DNA from: Chara braunii
Taxonomy: Eukaryota; Streptophyta; Charophyceae; Charales; Characeae
Assembly (NCBI GenBank): GCA_003427395.1
Contig: BFEA01000111.1
Location: forward strand, 2,361,481-2,402,426
Direction of reading: 5' to 3'
Length of the DNA stretch: 40,946 bases
Shown: positions 26,981 through 36,671 of the stretch, piece after piece
Numbering within the stretch: position 1 is the stretch's first letter
Layout of the letters: every line of letters starts with the position of its first letter
The notes under the pieces: model-generated
Database searches by the model: none
Told to the model about the DNA's origin: nothing
The model's input: only the letters and a program-made list of their open reading frames with translations
Program-made: the position numbers and the translations under genes

Positions 26981-28249
26981 TTCGATGTGCCCTCGTCCAG
27001 TGGTGATTATGGTCAGCGAGATGAGTATGCCCGCAGGAAGGAATGCTGCAAAGATTTACCATGAAGGGCTTGTTTTGAGGGGCTTTCATTATGGCCGAGA
27101 GCTGTTGAGATCCGCATGGAAACATAATAGTTGTCATTTGAATCCATCCCAACTCCCGAGGTAGGTTCAGCTGGGTCATGAGTTTTAATTCTTTTTGAAT
27201 TTTTATTTCATTTTTATCCTCGTTTCGTCCCTTCACCTACGTAGGTGGCGTCGCATATGCCACGGATTGAAGTAGAGTGCACCCGGTGCCAAACATGGGC
27301 GGGTTCATCCCATTGGCAGTCTACTCGATGAGACCAAAATTCGACGTTCAAGTATGTGTTGTGCTATAGAGCACGGACACAAGTTTATTGTTGGGTGCAG
27401 AGGTGTTACGAGACCGCGTTGTCAGACCAAATACCCTTACAGGGGTATTTGCCCATTTTTTGCAGTCCATAGAAGACGAGATCAACTACCAAGATCGGGC
27501 TAGTCTGAAATGAAAGGTGTGCGTGCTTTAGCATGACACTTGAAACGATTTCCTCGACCATTGATGTCGGGGCAAATCGGTGAGAAAATTTCGAGAGTAT
27601 GCGTGCATGTTGTTATGACACGCGTTGTGATGGTTAGGATTGGTCGTAATACCCTCCGACCGAAAAGGTCTAGGGGTTGATTGGGTTAGCGTTGTGTCGG
27701 GTAGATCTATGACACACGCTGAGACTTGGGCTGGTACATGTCTACCTACCGGTACTGGGTGTCCAAAAATGCTAATTTTTGTCTTCTACTGCTTGGCCTC
27801 AAGTACCCGGCATATCTATCTCAACTTGGTGTGGTATCGACCCACCTGTTACTTGAGTGTTTTCCGTGGCTCTTAACTATCGTGGACCTGTTTTCCAGCC
27901 ACTTGAGTGTTTTCCCCGCCGCGACCCTCAATGTCGGCGGCCACAACTAAGTACCGGTCCTTCAGGCCTTCTGATGAACTGAGTGCCCTTGCGGGTCACT
28001 CATAGACTCAAGCCGACAAGCACTCGGACAGACATGCAGGCCAGCAAGTGTGCACATGCACTGACGTGGAGTTGGGCTTGGGCCATTGGTCGGACTAAGC
28101 CCCGCTCCTATATATATACAAGAGCTACTCCCTTTCAACTCGAAGTAGGAGCTAGCTTTGTAGGTTTTGGGGCAGACTGACAAGCTGGAGACATAGGGAT
28201 CAAATCTGCCCCAACCCGAGCTAGCTCATTTTTTATAATACAAGGAAGT
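26981..28249. other. No gene recognised
   Basis: Mixed-composition sequence with a duplicated word (CACTTGAGTGTTTTCC near 27900 and TTGAGTGTTTTCCGTGG near 27852). No frame has family features. Confidence 0.5.
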
Positions 28250-28261
28250 TACGTTTAATCC

Positions 28262-28330
28262 CAACTCCGGGCGTGGGGGGCGCTTGAACCCGTGACCTCC
28301 ATGTCAGGGGTTAGTTAGAGGTTAGTTGAG
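28262..28330 (-). repeat. tRNA-derived SINE-like segment (B-box)
   Basis: The minus strand reads GACATGGAGGTCACGGGTTC then AAGCGCCCC. GGTCACGGGTTCAAGC is a good RNA polymerase III B-box. Upstream, repeated CTAACCTCTAACTAACC words replace the rest of a tRNA, so it is a repeat, not a gene. Confidence 0.5.
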
Positions 28331-28699
28331 CCTAAGCCCCGGATCCGATAGGTGGCTCCACGGGGAAATTAGTAGTTAGATTCAGTTTTTATTTTTTTTA
28401 TTTTTCCCTCCTTTTATTTTTTCTTCTTATCTTTTTTCCTTTTATTCTATTTTGTTTTCTTTTTTTTTTTCCTTTGTTTTTACGAAACAAAATTCACGAG
28501 TTCCTCGAACGAATCTAGCATGCTATTCAGGATGGATTCGTTCAAGCCAGGGCTACTGGACTAGCCCGTAGTTGAAAACTCGGAGATCCTACAAGGGCGT
28601 CTCGACTCACCTTCCCAGAGCTGACCGAGTTAGTACTGCGGAGCAGGGAGGAAGTGCGCAGAAGGAAAGAGACGCGCAAAGAAGAAGAAGGAGGAGAGG
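28330..28699. other. T-rich intergenic
   Basis: T-rich stretches at 28380-28480 and a GAAG-rich segment before the poly(A). No gene recognised. Confidence 0.55.

Positions 28700-28760
<61 letters not shown>
28700..28760. repeat. Poly(A) tract of about 61 bases
   Basis: Uninterrupted A run preceded by GAAGAAGGAGGAGAGG. Its length may be affected by assembly. Confidence 0.9.
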
Positions 28761-28762
<2 letters not shown>

Positions 28763-29054
28763 GGAGAGAGCAGGGAGAGAAGGAGAGGGGAGGTGAAGCG
28801 GTTTACCAACTCGTAGCAGTCGATGAAGGCGATGTTTCGGGCATGGGGTTTTGACACTTTTTGGACCTCGTACTTGAGATACGAGGGACACTCCCTGCAC
28901 AGGCTTTGTGTGGTTTCCAATTTGCGAGGGACGAACGAGTCATTTTTTCTAACGAGCGATTGGGGTCCTGCAGCGCCAACCGGACATCGAGTCCACTCTC
29001 TCGGAGGGTTTTCCCGATATCGGACTACGACGACGATGAAGGAGCGAGAGAGTG

Positions 29055-29160
29055 AGAACAGGTAGGTCTTCAATCGCGCGGCCCGTTACCCGTTACTCCC
29101 ACCCATACGATGAGTAAAATCGAATGAATCTATTGCTAGATCAAGGAGATATACACTACT
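29055..29160 (+). repeat. Microsatellite-linker repeat, copy 2
   Basis: GTCTTCAATCGCGCGGCCC, then ACGATGAGTAAAATCGAATG, then TTGCTAGATCAAGGAGATAT, leading into a (GTGTAT)n array at 29169-29240. Confidence 0.8.
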
Positions 29161-29168
29161 ACTATTTG

Positions 29169-29300
29169 CGTGTGTATGTGTGTGTATGTTTGTGTATGTG
29201 TGTGTATGTGTGTGTATGTGTGTGTATGTGTGTGTATGTGTAAGTGTGTGCGTGAGGGTGTGTATGTGTGTGTGGGCGTGCTTGAGTCTGTGTGTGTGAA
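29169..29300. repeat. (GTGTATGT)n microsatellite
   Basis: GT-rich array between linker copies 2 and 3. Confidence 0.9.
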
Positions 29301-29304
29301 TCTC

Positions 29305-29395
29305 CTGACGAGCTACATCGTACTTCGATCGATAAGACGAGTAAAATCAAATGCATATACCGCTAGATCATGGAAATCTACACTACTACATGCGA
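29305..29395 (+). repeat. Microsatellite-linker repeat, copy 3
   Basis: ACTTCGATCGATAAGACGAG, TAAAATCAAATG, ACCGCTAGATCATGGAAATC, then a second GT-rich array (29395-29520). Confidence 0.8.
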
Positions 29396-29529
29396 GTGTG
29401 CCTGTGTGCCTGTGTGAGTGTGTGTGTGTATGTGCGAGTGTATACGTTTGTGTGTGTGAGAGTGCGCGTGTGAGTGTGTGTGTGAATGCGTACGTCTGTT
29501 TGTATGTATGTGTGTGTGAGCGAACGAGT

Positions 29530-29630
29530 GTTGATCCCGCAGCTACCTCACGCTACTTCAATCGATAGGATGAACAAGAGCGAATGAATTTAACGCTAGA
29601 TCTTGGAAATACATTATACGCGAATATTAC
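29530..29630 (+). repeat. Microsatellite-linker repeat, copy 4
   Basis: ACTTCAATCGATAGGATGAA, GAGCGAATGAAT, ACGCTAGATCTTGGAAATAC. Confidence 0.8.
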
Positions 29631-29659
29631 TACTTTTGCGTGCATGTGAGTGTACGAGT

Positions 29660-29758
29660 GTACCCCTATCTCGTGGCTAACTTCATAGTACTTTCATCGA
29701 TAGGATGAACAAAGTCAAATGAGTCTACCGCTAGAACGTGGAAATATACATGCCACAC
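29660..29758 (+). repeat. Microsatellite-linker repeat, copy 5
   Basis: ACTTTCATCGATAGGATGAA, AAAGTCAAATGAG, ACCGCTAGAACGTGGAAATA, followed by a GT-rich and (GATA)n array. Confidence 0.8.
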
Positions 29759-29802
29759 CTTATTGTTTGGTTGTGTATCTGTGTGTGCGTGTGTGAGTGA
29801 GT

Positions 29803-29804
<2 letters not shown>

Positions 29805-29871
<67 letters not shown>

Positions 29872-29875
29872 TGAG
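29805..29875. repeat. (GATA)n(GA)n microsatellite
   Basis: About 12 GATA units followed by GA units. Confidence 0.95.
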
Positions 29876-30017
29876 AGGATGAAGACGAACACTCACCTCG
29901 ACGAGAGGTGAGCTCGAATAGGCAAAGCAAAGGGCACTGTCGCAGCGTTCCGAACGCAGCGCAATACCGGCATGACTGTATTGGACAGATAAGACATCTT
30001 GTATACATTTGTTATTG

Positions 30018-30091
30018 TCATTATTATCATTATTATTATTGTTATTTGTTTTTCACTGTTGTTGTTATTACTACTAATATTGTTATAGTTA

Positions 30092-30157
<66 letters not shown>
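30018..30157. repeat. (ATT)n-rich microsatellite region
   Basis: Degenerate ATT/GTT repeats, then an almost perfect (ATT)n block at 30092-30152. It is the insertion target of the hAT-like element that follows. Confidence 0.9.
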
Positions 30158-30159
<2 letters not shown>

Positions 30160-30918
30160 GGGTTGCCGGCTGTCTCTTATACACATCTAGATGTGTATAA
30201 GAGACAGATACATATATATATATAATCAGGGTTGCCGGCGTTCGGGACGGGTCGAATGCCCGAACCCGAATGCCCGAACATACGGGACCCCTTCGGAAGG
30301 AAACTATGTTATGGAGAAAAATAAACTAAACAACATTTGCCTGGGCACTACATCCAAATTCTTTACCAAATTTGAATTAAAAACCAAATACAGAAAATAA
30401 ACACTATGATAAAAATAAGAAAAAATAAAAAGAGAATTAAAATGAGTGAGTGTGCCAGCACCTTTTCGACACCGCCATCTTTGCCGATTTTTAATTATTT
30501 TTTGGCATTGGAAAATGTCCTGAAAATTTACAGATATGTAGTTTACATAATCAATAACTCATTAAAAAAAAATCAAAAAATAATGAAATGTTTTAGGCCC
30601 TGAGATAAAGTGAAAACAAAAAGTTAAAAGTGAAAAAAAACAAAATAGTGAGTGGGCGAGCACGTTTTGACACCCCCATCTTTGAGGATTTTTAACGTTT
30701 TTTTGGCTTAGCAGAATGGCTTCAAAATGTATAGGCGTGTAGGTTACATCATAAAGAACTCACGAAAAAAATTCAGAAAAAAAACTTATTTTTAGGCCTC
30801 GAAAATAAATTTGGCGGGGGCCGAACCTAGAGGTGTTCGGCCCCCGAATGGGACCCCGAACGCCCGAACGTTCGGGGGCCAGCCCGGAGGCCCCCAAACG
30901 TTCGGTCAGGTAACCCTG
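30158..30918. mobile_element. Non-autonomous hAT-type element 2, with adapter artefact near its left end
   Basis: The left end CAGGGTTGCCGGC (30158-30170) is repeated as CAGGGTTGCCGGCG at 30227; the right end, inverted, is CAGGGTTACC (30918-30909). ATTACTAT directly precedes 30158 (30150-30157) and directly follows 30918 (30919-30926), a perfect 8-bp target duplication as hAT elements make. Subterminal CCCGAACG/CGTTCGGG words at both ends resemble clustered transposase-binding sites. The interior has no transposase. An internal tandem duplication of about 200 bp is visible (GTGAGTGTGCCAGCACCTTT near 30445, GTGAGTGGGCGAGCACGTTT near 30648). Confidence 0.85.
30170..30207. other. Nextera junction adapter (assembly contaminant)
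   Basis: CTGTCTCTTATACACATCT followed immediately by AGATGTGTATAAGAGACAG is two Tn5 mosaic ends back to back, the known Nextera mate-pair circularisation junction. It is laboratory sequence. The frame across it gives the peptide VSYTHLDVYKRQ, familiar as contamination in protein databases. The 19 bases after it (ATACATATATATATATAAT) come from elsewhere and are followed by a second copy of the element end, so the adapter bridges a chimeric join between two copies of the same family. Confidence 0.98.
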
Positions 30919-30926
30919 ATTACTAT

Positions 30927-31777
30927 TATTATTATTATTGTTATCATCTTTATCATCATTATTTCTATTAGTATCTTGACGTTAGTCATAAATACGACTA
31001 GGTACGTTTGAGGCAGTGAAAAGGAGAAACCAAGGGGTGTAGGTGTGTGAAGAAGGAAAATAACGCAGAAGGGGAAAGGAGGAGAACGGGAGAATAATCA
31101 GGGAAAGGGGGATGAGTCTTAGGAGAAGGAGAATGAGGGGTAAGACCAACATGGCCGATTGAAGAAAGTAGGAGATGAAGGAAGAGAGATTAGGAGAAAA
31201 GAAGGGGAGGAAGAAGAAGAAAAAGGAGAAGGAGAAGGATGGCAGTCATCGACTGGGCCAGATTGTTTCGCCGGGCATTGCAGACTCATCGGAGGGATGA
31301 ACTTCGACAGTCTTTCGAAGTGCGTTCGATTGATGGGTAAGAAGTCACTGCGTTACCCAGGGATAGTTAAGTTGTCGATCTTGCTCAAACCTGCACACAA
31401 ACAAACAACCATGGGGGTAAGTACAACATTAGGAAGGAAGGGGGATCACACGAGAGGAGCGAGAGTTGGGAGAAAACTTGCGTGGTATTGTTTGCATAGT
31501 CATCAAACCCACTCCTCCTGTCGCAACTTTGACCTATCTTACTATAAAGTATCGGCCCTCGATCATAAGGTAGGTTCCTTCGCCTCCCAGCAAGAGGAAC
31601 ACGAGCGGACAGAAGAGGAAGGTGGCATGGGATGTGCATAGGAAAGAGATCTCACATGTGTAGGGAGCACATGCAGAAGGTGGAAGAAGGCAGACATATG
31701 ATTGCAGGGGGATGAGTTGGCTGGCACGTACGGGAGAATGCAGGCATAGGCCATCATCACATTTGCACAAGGGTTAG
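30927..31777. other. No gene recognised; purine-rich
   Basis: Residual ATT repeats, then GAGAAGG-type purine-rich sequence to 31230. A 160-aa plus frame (31159-31641) starts with poly-Glu from that sequence and shows no family features. Confidence 0.5.
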
Positions 31778-31838
31778 GAAGAGCAAAAACGAATGAACCT
31801 ACAACTAAAGCGTGAAAAAATACACTTCTACACTTGTG
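31778..31838 (+). repeat. Microsatellite-linker repeat, copy 6 (diverged)
   Basis: GGAAGAGCAAAAACGAATGA, then ACTAAAGCGTGAAAAAATAC and ACTTCTACACTTG, followed at once by (GTGTATGA)n at 31831-31926. Confidence 0.7.
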
Positions 31839-31926
31839 TGTGTATGAGTGTGTATGAGTGTGTATGAGTGTGTATGAGTGTGTATATGAGTGTGTATGAG
31901 TGTGTATGAGTGTGTATGAGTGTGTG
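31831..31926. repeat. (GTGTATGA)n microsatellite
   Basis: Ten or more units of TGTGTATGAG. Confidence 0.92.
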
Positions 31927-32029
31927 GTTTTGAGAGAGAGAAAATCATACATGTCACTCGATGGTCCTTGTTGCCGTTGTCGCACGTCTTTTTCCCCGAA
32001 TAGCACCCCGACATTGAGCTAACTAGTAT

Positions 32030-32124
32030 ACAGTCATTGCTATCTTATTATAATAAAGTTATTTAATTATTTATTATTATTTATTACAGTTACATTATCT
32101 TATTAGTAATTATTATTGTTATTG

Positions 32125-32178
<54 letters not shown>

Positions 32179-32190
32179 TTTTTTTATTTT
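32030..32190. repeat. (ATT)n-rich microsatellite
   Basis: AT-rich stretch with (ATT)n at 32127-32175. Confidence 0.9.
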
Positions 32191-32630
32191 ATCGTTGTAA
32201 TGAACCGAGACTGGAGATACTCGTCAGACGTCGTAGTACTAGTAGACTCATATCGGCACCATGTCTCCGGTAGTCGTGAAAGTGATATCCGATACAATGC
32301 CTCGTTACCAATGGCCGCAGAGGGTAGAAGGGGGAATAGACAGATAAGATGGTAAAAATGATAATCGATGACCATCAGGAGACTAGCCCGACTTTACCCC
32401 CTTCTTCTTCAGGCTTCCCCTCGCCTCCACGTCATCAATCAATATCCGGCAACAAGTCTGACAAGTCCTGATCACATAGAAGGGCCACATGGCATTGTCA
32501 TCTTGTACAGGCAATGAAGACAAACATCAGCGTACGGTATCGGCGCCAGCCTCAGGTGAGTATCAACTCCGATCATCCACGTCACCTCATGTAGACAACG
32601 TGGCCAATGTCACGTCAACTATAGAGATAA
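32191..32630. other. No gene recognised
   Basis: Mixed-composition sequence. No frame longer than 80 codons has recognisable features. Confidence 0.5.
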
Positions 32631-32816
32631 GTGGTATGCGCCACATCAGCGATGTAGACTAGTGGCATGCGCCACATCAGCAATATAGACCAACGGCATG
32701 CGCCACATCAGCAATGTAGATCAATGGCATGCGGCACATCAGCAATGTAGACCAGTGGCATGCGCCACATCAGCAGGGAAAACAGGTGGCAACACCACAT
32801 CAGCAATATTTGGCGC
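32631..32816. repeat. 31-bp minisatellite, each unit holding a palindrome
   Basis: Units begin at 32631, 32662, 32693, 32724 and 32755 (exactly 31 bp apart), with a partial sixth at 32787. The consensus starts GTGGCATGCGCCACATCAGC. GTGGC-ATGC-GCCAC is a perfect inverted repeat. It is a plain tandem array without variable spacers, so not a CRISPR array. Confidence 0.9.
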
Positions 32817-33044
32817 ACATAATAGACAGCGCCAACATGCTGCCACAATCCCGCGTAGTCCATAGTGCCAGCGCTCTGCTAGCATCAAGGCAGCATAGCA
32901 AGACTGAATGATGACCCCTGGAAGAGCAAGCCATATTTAGTGTTTGACGAGGTAGTCTCGCCTTGGGTCTCCTACCCACAGTCATACAAATTCACTCAAA
33001 TGTACACTTGCAGACTTCTGCTTGGTCCTGATGTTGTCTGGGTA

Positions 33045-33205
33045 CCTGCATACAAACAAACAGACACGGACGGGCAGACAGATAGACACAGACATACAAA
33101 CAAACAAACAAACAAACAAACAAACAAACAGGCAGACAGACAAATAGACAGACAAACAAACAAACAAACAAACAAACAAACAAACAAACAAACAAAGAGA
33201 GAAAG
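33045..33205. repeat. (CAAA)n/(CAGA)n microsatellite
   Basis: Tetranucleotide array; the poly-Cys/Leu and Lys/Thr-Gln frames across it are repeat translations. Confidence 0.92.
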
Positions 33206-34335
33206 AAAGAGAAGAAAGGAGGAGAGACAAAGAGAAAGGAAAGAAAGAAACTTACCCTCTCTGGGCCCTTATCAGACATGCACATGTTCTAAGCAGCAGC
33301 CCTCAGCAAGCCCTGTGCCCGTCCTAAGTGAAGGCGGGCCTGAATATCCACGTGAGGCCTGTTCCCTGCAGTTTTCCCATTTGTGGGTACTCAGACAAGT
33401 TGTAGCACGCCACTTGGTGACAGAGCCTCCAGGCTCTTTCCTGAAGTAAAAGGGGCAGCGCTGTACAGTTGAGCCCAGGGCTCAGGTAGTTGCCCCTTGT
33501 GCACACGCAGTGTGAGGCTGACACATACGAAATGGCCGCATGCTAAATGAGAATGTAGCATTATCGGCATTTATCGCCACATCTGTCTTGGGGGAAAATG
33601 CAAACACAACAAATGTTCAAAGTCTGTGTAATCCTGGGTGTGCCTAACTGTAAAGGGTCCAGACCATCAACTGTTGAAACGAGCCTGGGCGCGGACACAA
33701 GGGCCCGATCGGAAGCTACTGACAACTTTCACGGCCAGGCCCAAACAGTCCAGCGGCAGCAACACCTCCGATATAGGGGGGGAGCCAACCAGTCCAAAGC
33801 ACACATTGCTGCAACGCTACGCAAGTGTTTGCATGTGCGCAAGCTGACCTCGGGTGCGCTCGTAGGTGCTGAGTGGGGTAGGGCACAACAGGGCACAGGC
33901 GGTTATAGTCGGACTGCAATATGCGAGGAGGTGATGGATGGCAGTGTTCTTCAGGAAAGAGGTGCAGTGTGAGTTGAGAATTGTGATGGGAGGAGTCGAG
34001 ATACGTACCTCGTGTATATGGGAGGATGACGTTGGTGTTGACGTCATGAACATTGGTCAACGAAGGCAAAGTGAACATGTTGCAAGACCGTAGGTAGGAT
34101 AAACAGGAAGTGTAGAATAGGCAGTGCACTGGGCGCTAGACTGTAGGAGCGACATTGAATATTACAATGATGTGATCTGAAGGGATTGGATTAGCCCACG
34201 AGATCACTATGTAGCTCTTATTTGAATGGTATCTTGGTGCAATTGAATTCTTTACTTCTTACATGACTATCTTCACTTCTTCGTGATTACTGCAACTTGG
34301 TTTTCTATATATTGCTTTCACTCACTTTCCCGTAT
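33206..34335. other. No gene recognised
   Basis: A plus frame at 33598-33972 (124 aa, hydrophilic) and a minus frame at 33716-34129 overlap with no features to choose between them. I see no mobile-element ends. Confidence 0.5.
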
Positions 34336-34440
34336 TATTATTGTTGTTGTTGTTGTTATTATTATTATTATTATTATCATTATTATTATTATTATTATAT
34401 TATCGTGTTATCATTATTATTATTTATTTATTTTTATTGT
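34336..34440. repeat. (ATT/GTT)n microsatellite
   Basis: GTT units passing into ATT units with CATT interruptions. Confidence 0.9.
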
Positions 34441-34855
34441 TATTATCCTTTTACCGCTTGCTCTGATAGGGTCTGAAACACGATTAGGCATGTGCACATG
34501 AACCTGGTGCCCGACTAGAACCATATCCGGGTGCACACACGTTGACCCGGATGAAGTCCAAGCGCATGCAGGGTCATCTAGGCAGACGGGCATGAATATA
34601 AAATGAAAAGGTAGAAAGAAATAAAAAGAAGGAAGGAAACACAAAAGAGAATGAAGAAGGAGATAAGGAGAAAAGAGTGAGGAGAATGAGAAAGAGAATA
34701 AAGAAATGAAATAAGAAGACAGGAGAAGTCATTTCTCATTTCCATCGTGTATATTCTTGTTTTTACCGACCCTCTGCTGCTTTATAGTTGATTGGTGTAT
34801 GTATGTAGGACGGGTGATAGGATAAGGCTCCAGGGTGAGGAACATCATATTACTC

Positions 34856-34856
<1 letters not shown>

Positions 34857-34928
<72 letters not shown>

Positions 34929-34951
34929 NGAGAGAGAGAGAGAGAAATAGA

Positions 34952-35014
<63 letters not shown>

Positions 35015-35028
35015 GGGGAGAGAGAGAG
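34857..35028. repeat. (CT)n - N - (AG)n inverted microsatellite
   Basis: About 36 CT units, one N at 34929, then about 50 GA units. The abrupt change from a repeat to its own complement at an N is probably a scaffolding join. Confidence 0.9.
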
Positions 35029-35035
35029 TACTTGG

Positions 35036-35190
35036 ATCGATTCGTTGCTCATATTCAACCAGGTACTGTATACTTCCATGTTCTGGCCGAAGATTCAACC
35101 AGGTAATGTATGTTTCCATGTTCTAGCCGAAGATTCATTAGATGTTGCTCATCCTATCGATGGAAGTAGCATGGAGCGAGCCGCGAGATC
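35036..35190 (-). repeat. Microsatellite-linker repeat, copy 7 (minus strand, partly duplicated)
   Basis: TTCCATGTTCTAGCCGAAGA, TTCATTAGATGTTGCTCATC, CTATCGATGGAAGTAG, GCCGCGAGATCG: the reverse complement of the linker at 29.7 kb. Its first 40 bases occur twice (ATTCAACCAGGTA-ATGTATG at 35055 and 35093). Confidence 0.8.
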
Positions 35191-35192
<2 letters not shown>

Positions 35193-35262
<70 letters not shown>

Positions 35263-35306
35263 CTATCTATATACATATACATATACATATATATATATAT
35301 ATATTG
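35193..35306. repeat. (CT)n(CTAT)n(TA)n compound microsatellite
   Basis: Runs of CT, CTAT, ATACAT and AT units in sequence, ending at the first base of the RT remnant. Confidence 0.95.
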
Positions 35307-35310
35307 CGCG

Positions 35311-36448
35311 CTTAAGGCCCATAAGTCTCCCCCTGCACTCCGAACTATTATTCGCATCACTTCCCGTAACAACCTTTCTGCTTCTAATATGGCCCAGCGA
35401 AATGACCTGCACTCTTCCCAATGAGTCCAGCGTTTGCATCACCGACCGCCTCACAAGCCTGTTGCTAGCACAACAGCAACTTCGGCTCGTTTGAGTGCGG
35501 CACTTCAAGGCGTCATCCGCACTCTTCGCGAAAAAGATAATCAGTTTTTTCAATGCGAAGGCATTCGACGATGTTGTATTGTTCAGAGCAGTGACAAAGT
35601 CATGCTTGACCTAAAAAAGAATTAAGCATCTCCTCGAGGTCTGGTCCCTCATACAGTCGATTTTATTACCATGTATACTAATTTTCCTCATTAACGCATT
35701 CTTAACAATGTTGCTAACATCGTTGATGAGGCACATGCCTACGCTCTTGCACAGGCACAACAGCATACACAGACACGTTCATCCAGTATTGCTCTTCGTA
35801 TGGTGGTCAGTGGACCGCGTGCAGGGGAGTGGACAACCGATACGGGACCTGATACTCTTTCTGTGTCGGGCATTCTTCAACATCTTCGTTTTATTGTTAC
35901 TAATGCATATATGTACAGCGGATGGCCTTGTGCGTCATCAAGACGTCGGTATCCCTATGGGGACACATGTTGGTCTTGAGATTGCTAACCTTACACTTTA
36001 TTGGGATGAGGCGCAGTACGTGGACAACCTGCAACGTGTGGATCCTTCCGTTGCTCGATAATATGCTTTCACTTATCGTTTCATTGATGATGTCCTCACT
36101 TTCGGTTGCCTCCCGCCATCACCATCCTGTTATGGTCTAGAATGGAAGGAGACAACGAATCTTGATGGTTCTTGCACTTTCTTAGGTGCGAAGCTGCAGA
36201 CACGTACAGATGGATCCCTTCGATTGAGTGTGTATGATAAGACTATTGCATGGGGTTTCCCTGTTATACGATACCCTAGTGCAACATCAAACATTCCATC
36301 TCATCAGCCTGCAGGTGGGTTCACTGGCCAGCTTACGCCGTTTGAGCAGATTTGTGACAATTGGCATGATTTTAAGACGGCAGCAGTTTTGCTTGCCCGC
36401 CGTTTGCTTTCCCGTGGCCATGTTCCATCAACACTGGCTCGAGGATGA
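35311..36448 (+). pseudogene. Penelope-like reverse transcriptase remnant
   Basis: Frame 1 opens with LKAHKSPPALRTIIRIT, the (P)K-x-H-K-x-P...R-x-I block of Penelope-like RTs. DFITMYTNFPH (35659-35691) is the first catalytic-Asp motif. The frame shifts near 35915 to DVGIPMGTHVGLEIANLTLY (the GIPMGT block) and TYRFIDDVLTFG, with the IDD active site at 36077-36091. FLGAKL, VYDKTIAWGFPVIRYP, SNIPS and LLSRGHVPS follow, the usual Penelope thumb words. In-frame stops are at 35422 (TGA), 35623 (TAA), 35692 (TAA) and 36059 (TAA), besides the frameshift, so it is dead. The N-terminus is cut by a microsatellite. No GIY-YIG endonuclease follows. I rely on the ordered motifs; similar RTs without endonuclease are known in the Athena/Coprina groups. 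Confidence 0.85.
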
Positions 36449-36671
36449 ACTTGTTATATTCGTGCTACCTCCTGAGGATAGTAATTATACTACCTCAAGA
36501 GGCTTTACTATAAATGTCTTACAGTTAGCATTTCACGGTCGCCACCTTCTCATACATTATGGGACGCCAGGCGAGGACCTTAATGCCCGTCCTCATATTT
36601 TTGCATGCATTTTGCACAAACCGGGGCACTATATGACACTCATTCGTGTAGCTGCCCAGTGGGAACTATAG
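36420..36671 (+). pseudogene. OTU-like cysteine protease segment (His half), fused behind the RT
   Basis: After the RT thumb the frame moves by one and reads GFTINVLQLAFHGRHLLIHY, then PHIFACILHKPGHYMTLIRV. An Ile/Leu-rich strand, a partner strand ending I-x-Y, and a G/x-HY-x-x-L word form the usual end of an OTU domain, where the His is catalytic. The Cys box (DGNC-type) is not seen, so the call rests on the C-terminal half only; another papain-fold protease (Josephin or Ulp-like) would fit nearly as well. TAG at 36669-36671 separates it from the RING part in the same frame. OTU proteases remove ubiquitin chains; whether this one did is inference. Confidence 0.45.

Noticed and set aside
27971-28015. 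CTGATGA followed by a possible stem TGAGTG...CACTCA, a hammerhead-like hit
   Set aside because: The required GAAA after stem II is absent (TAGAC), and no cleavage triplet context fits.
30191-30400. Small open frames across the adapter (VSYTHLDVYKRQ and MCIRDR peptides)
   Set aside because: They translate a Nextera junction adapter, not genomic coding sequence.
31159-31641. 160-aa plus-strand open frame
   Set aside because: Its N-terminus is a translation of purine-rich repeat and the rest shows no family features.
32631-32816. Regular 31-bp repeats resembling a CRISPR array
   Set aside because: Repeats are directly adjacent with no variable spacers, and the window is eukaryotic.
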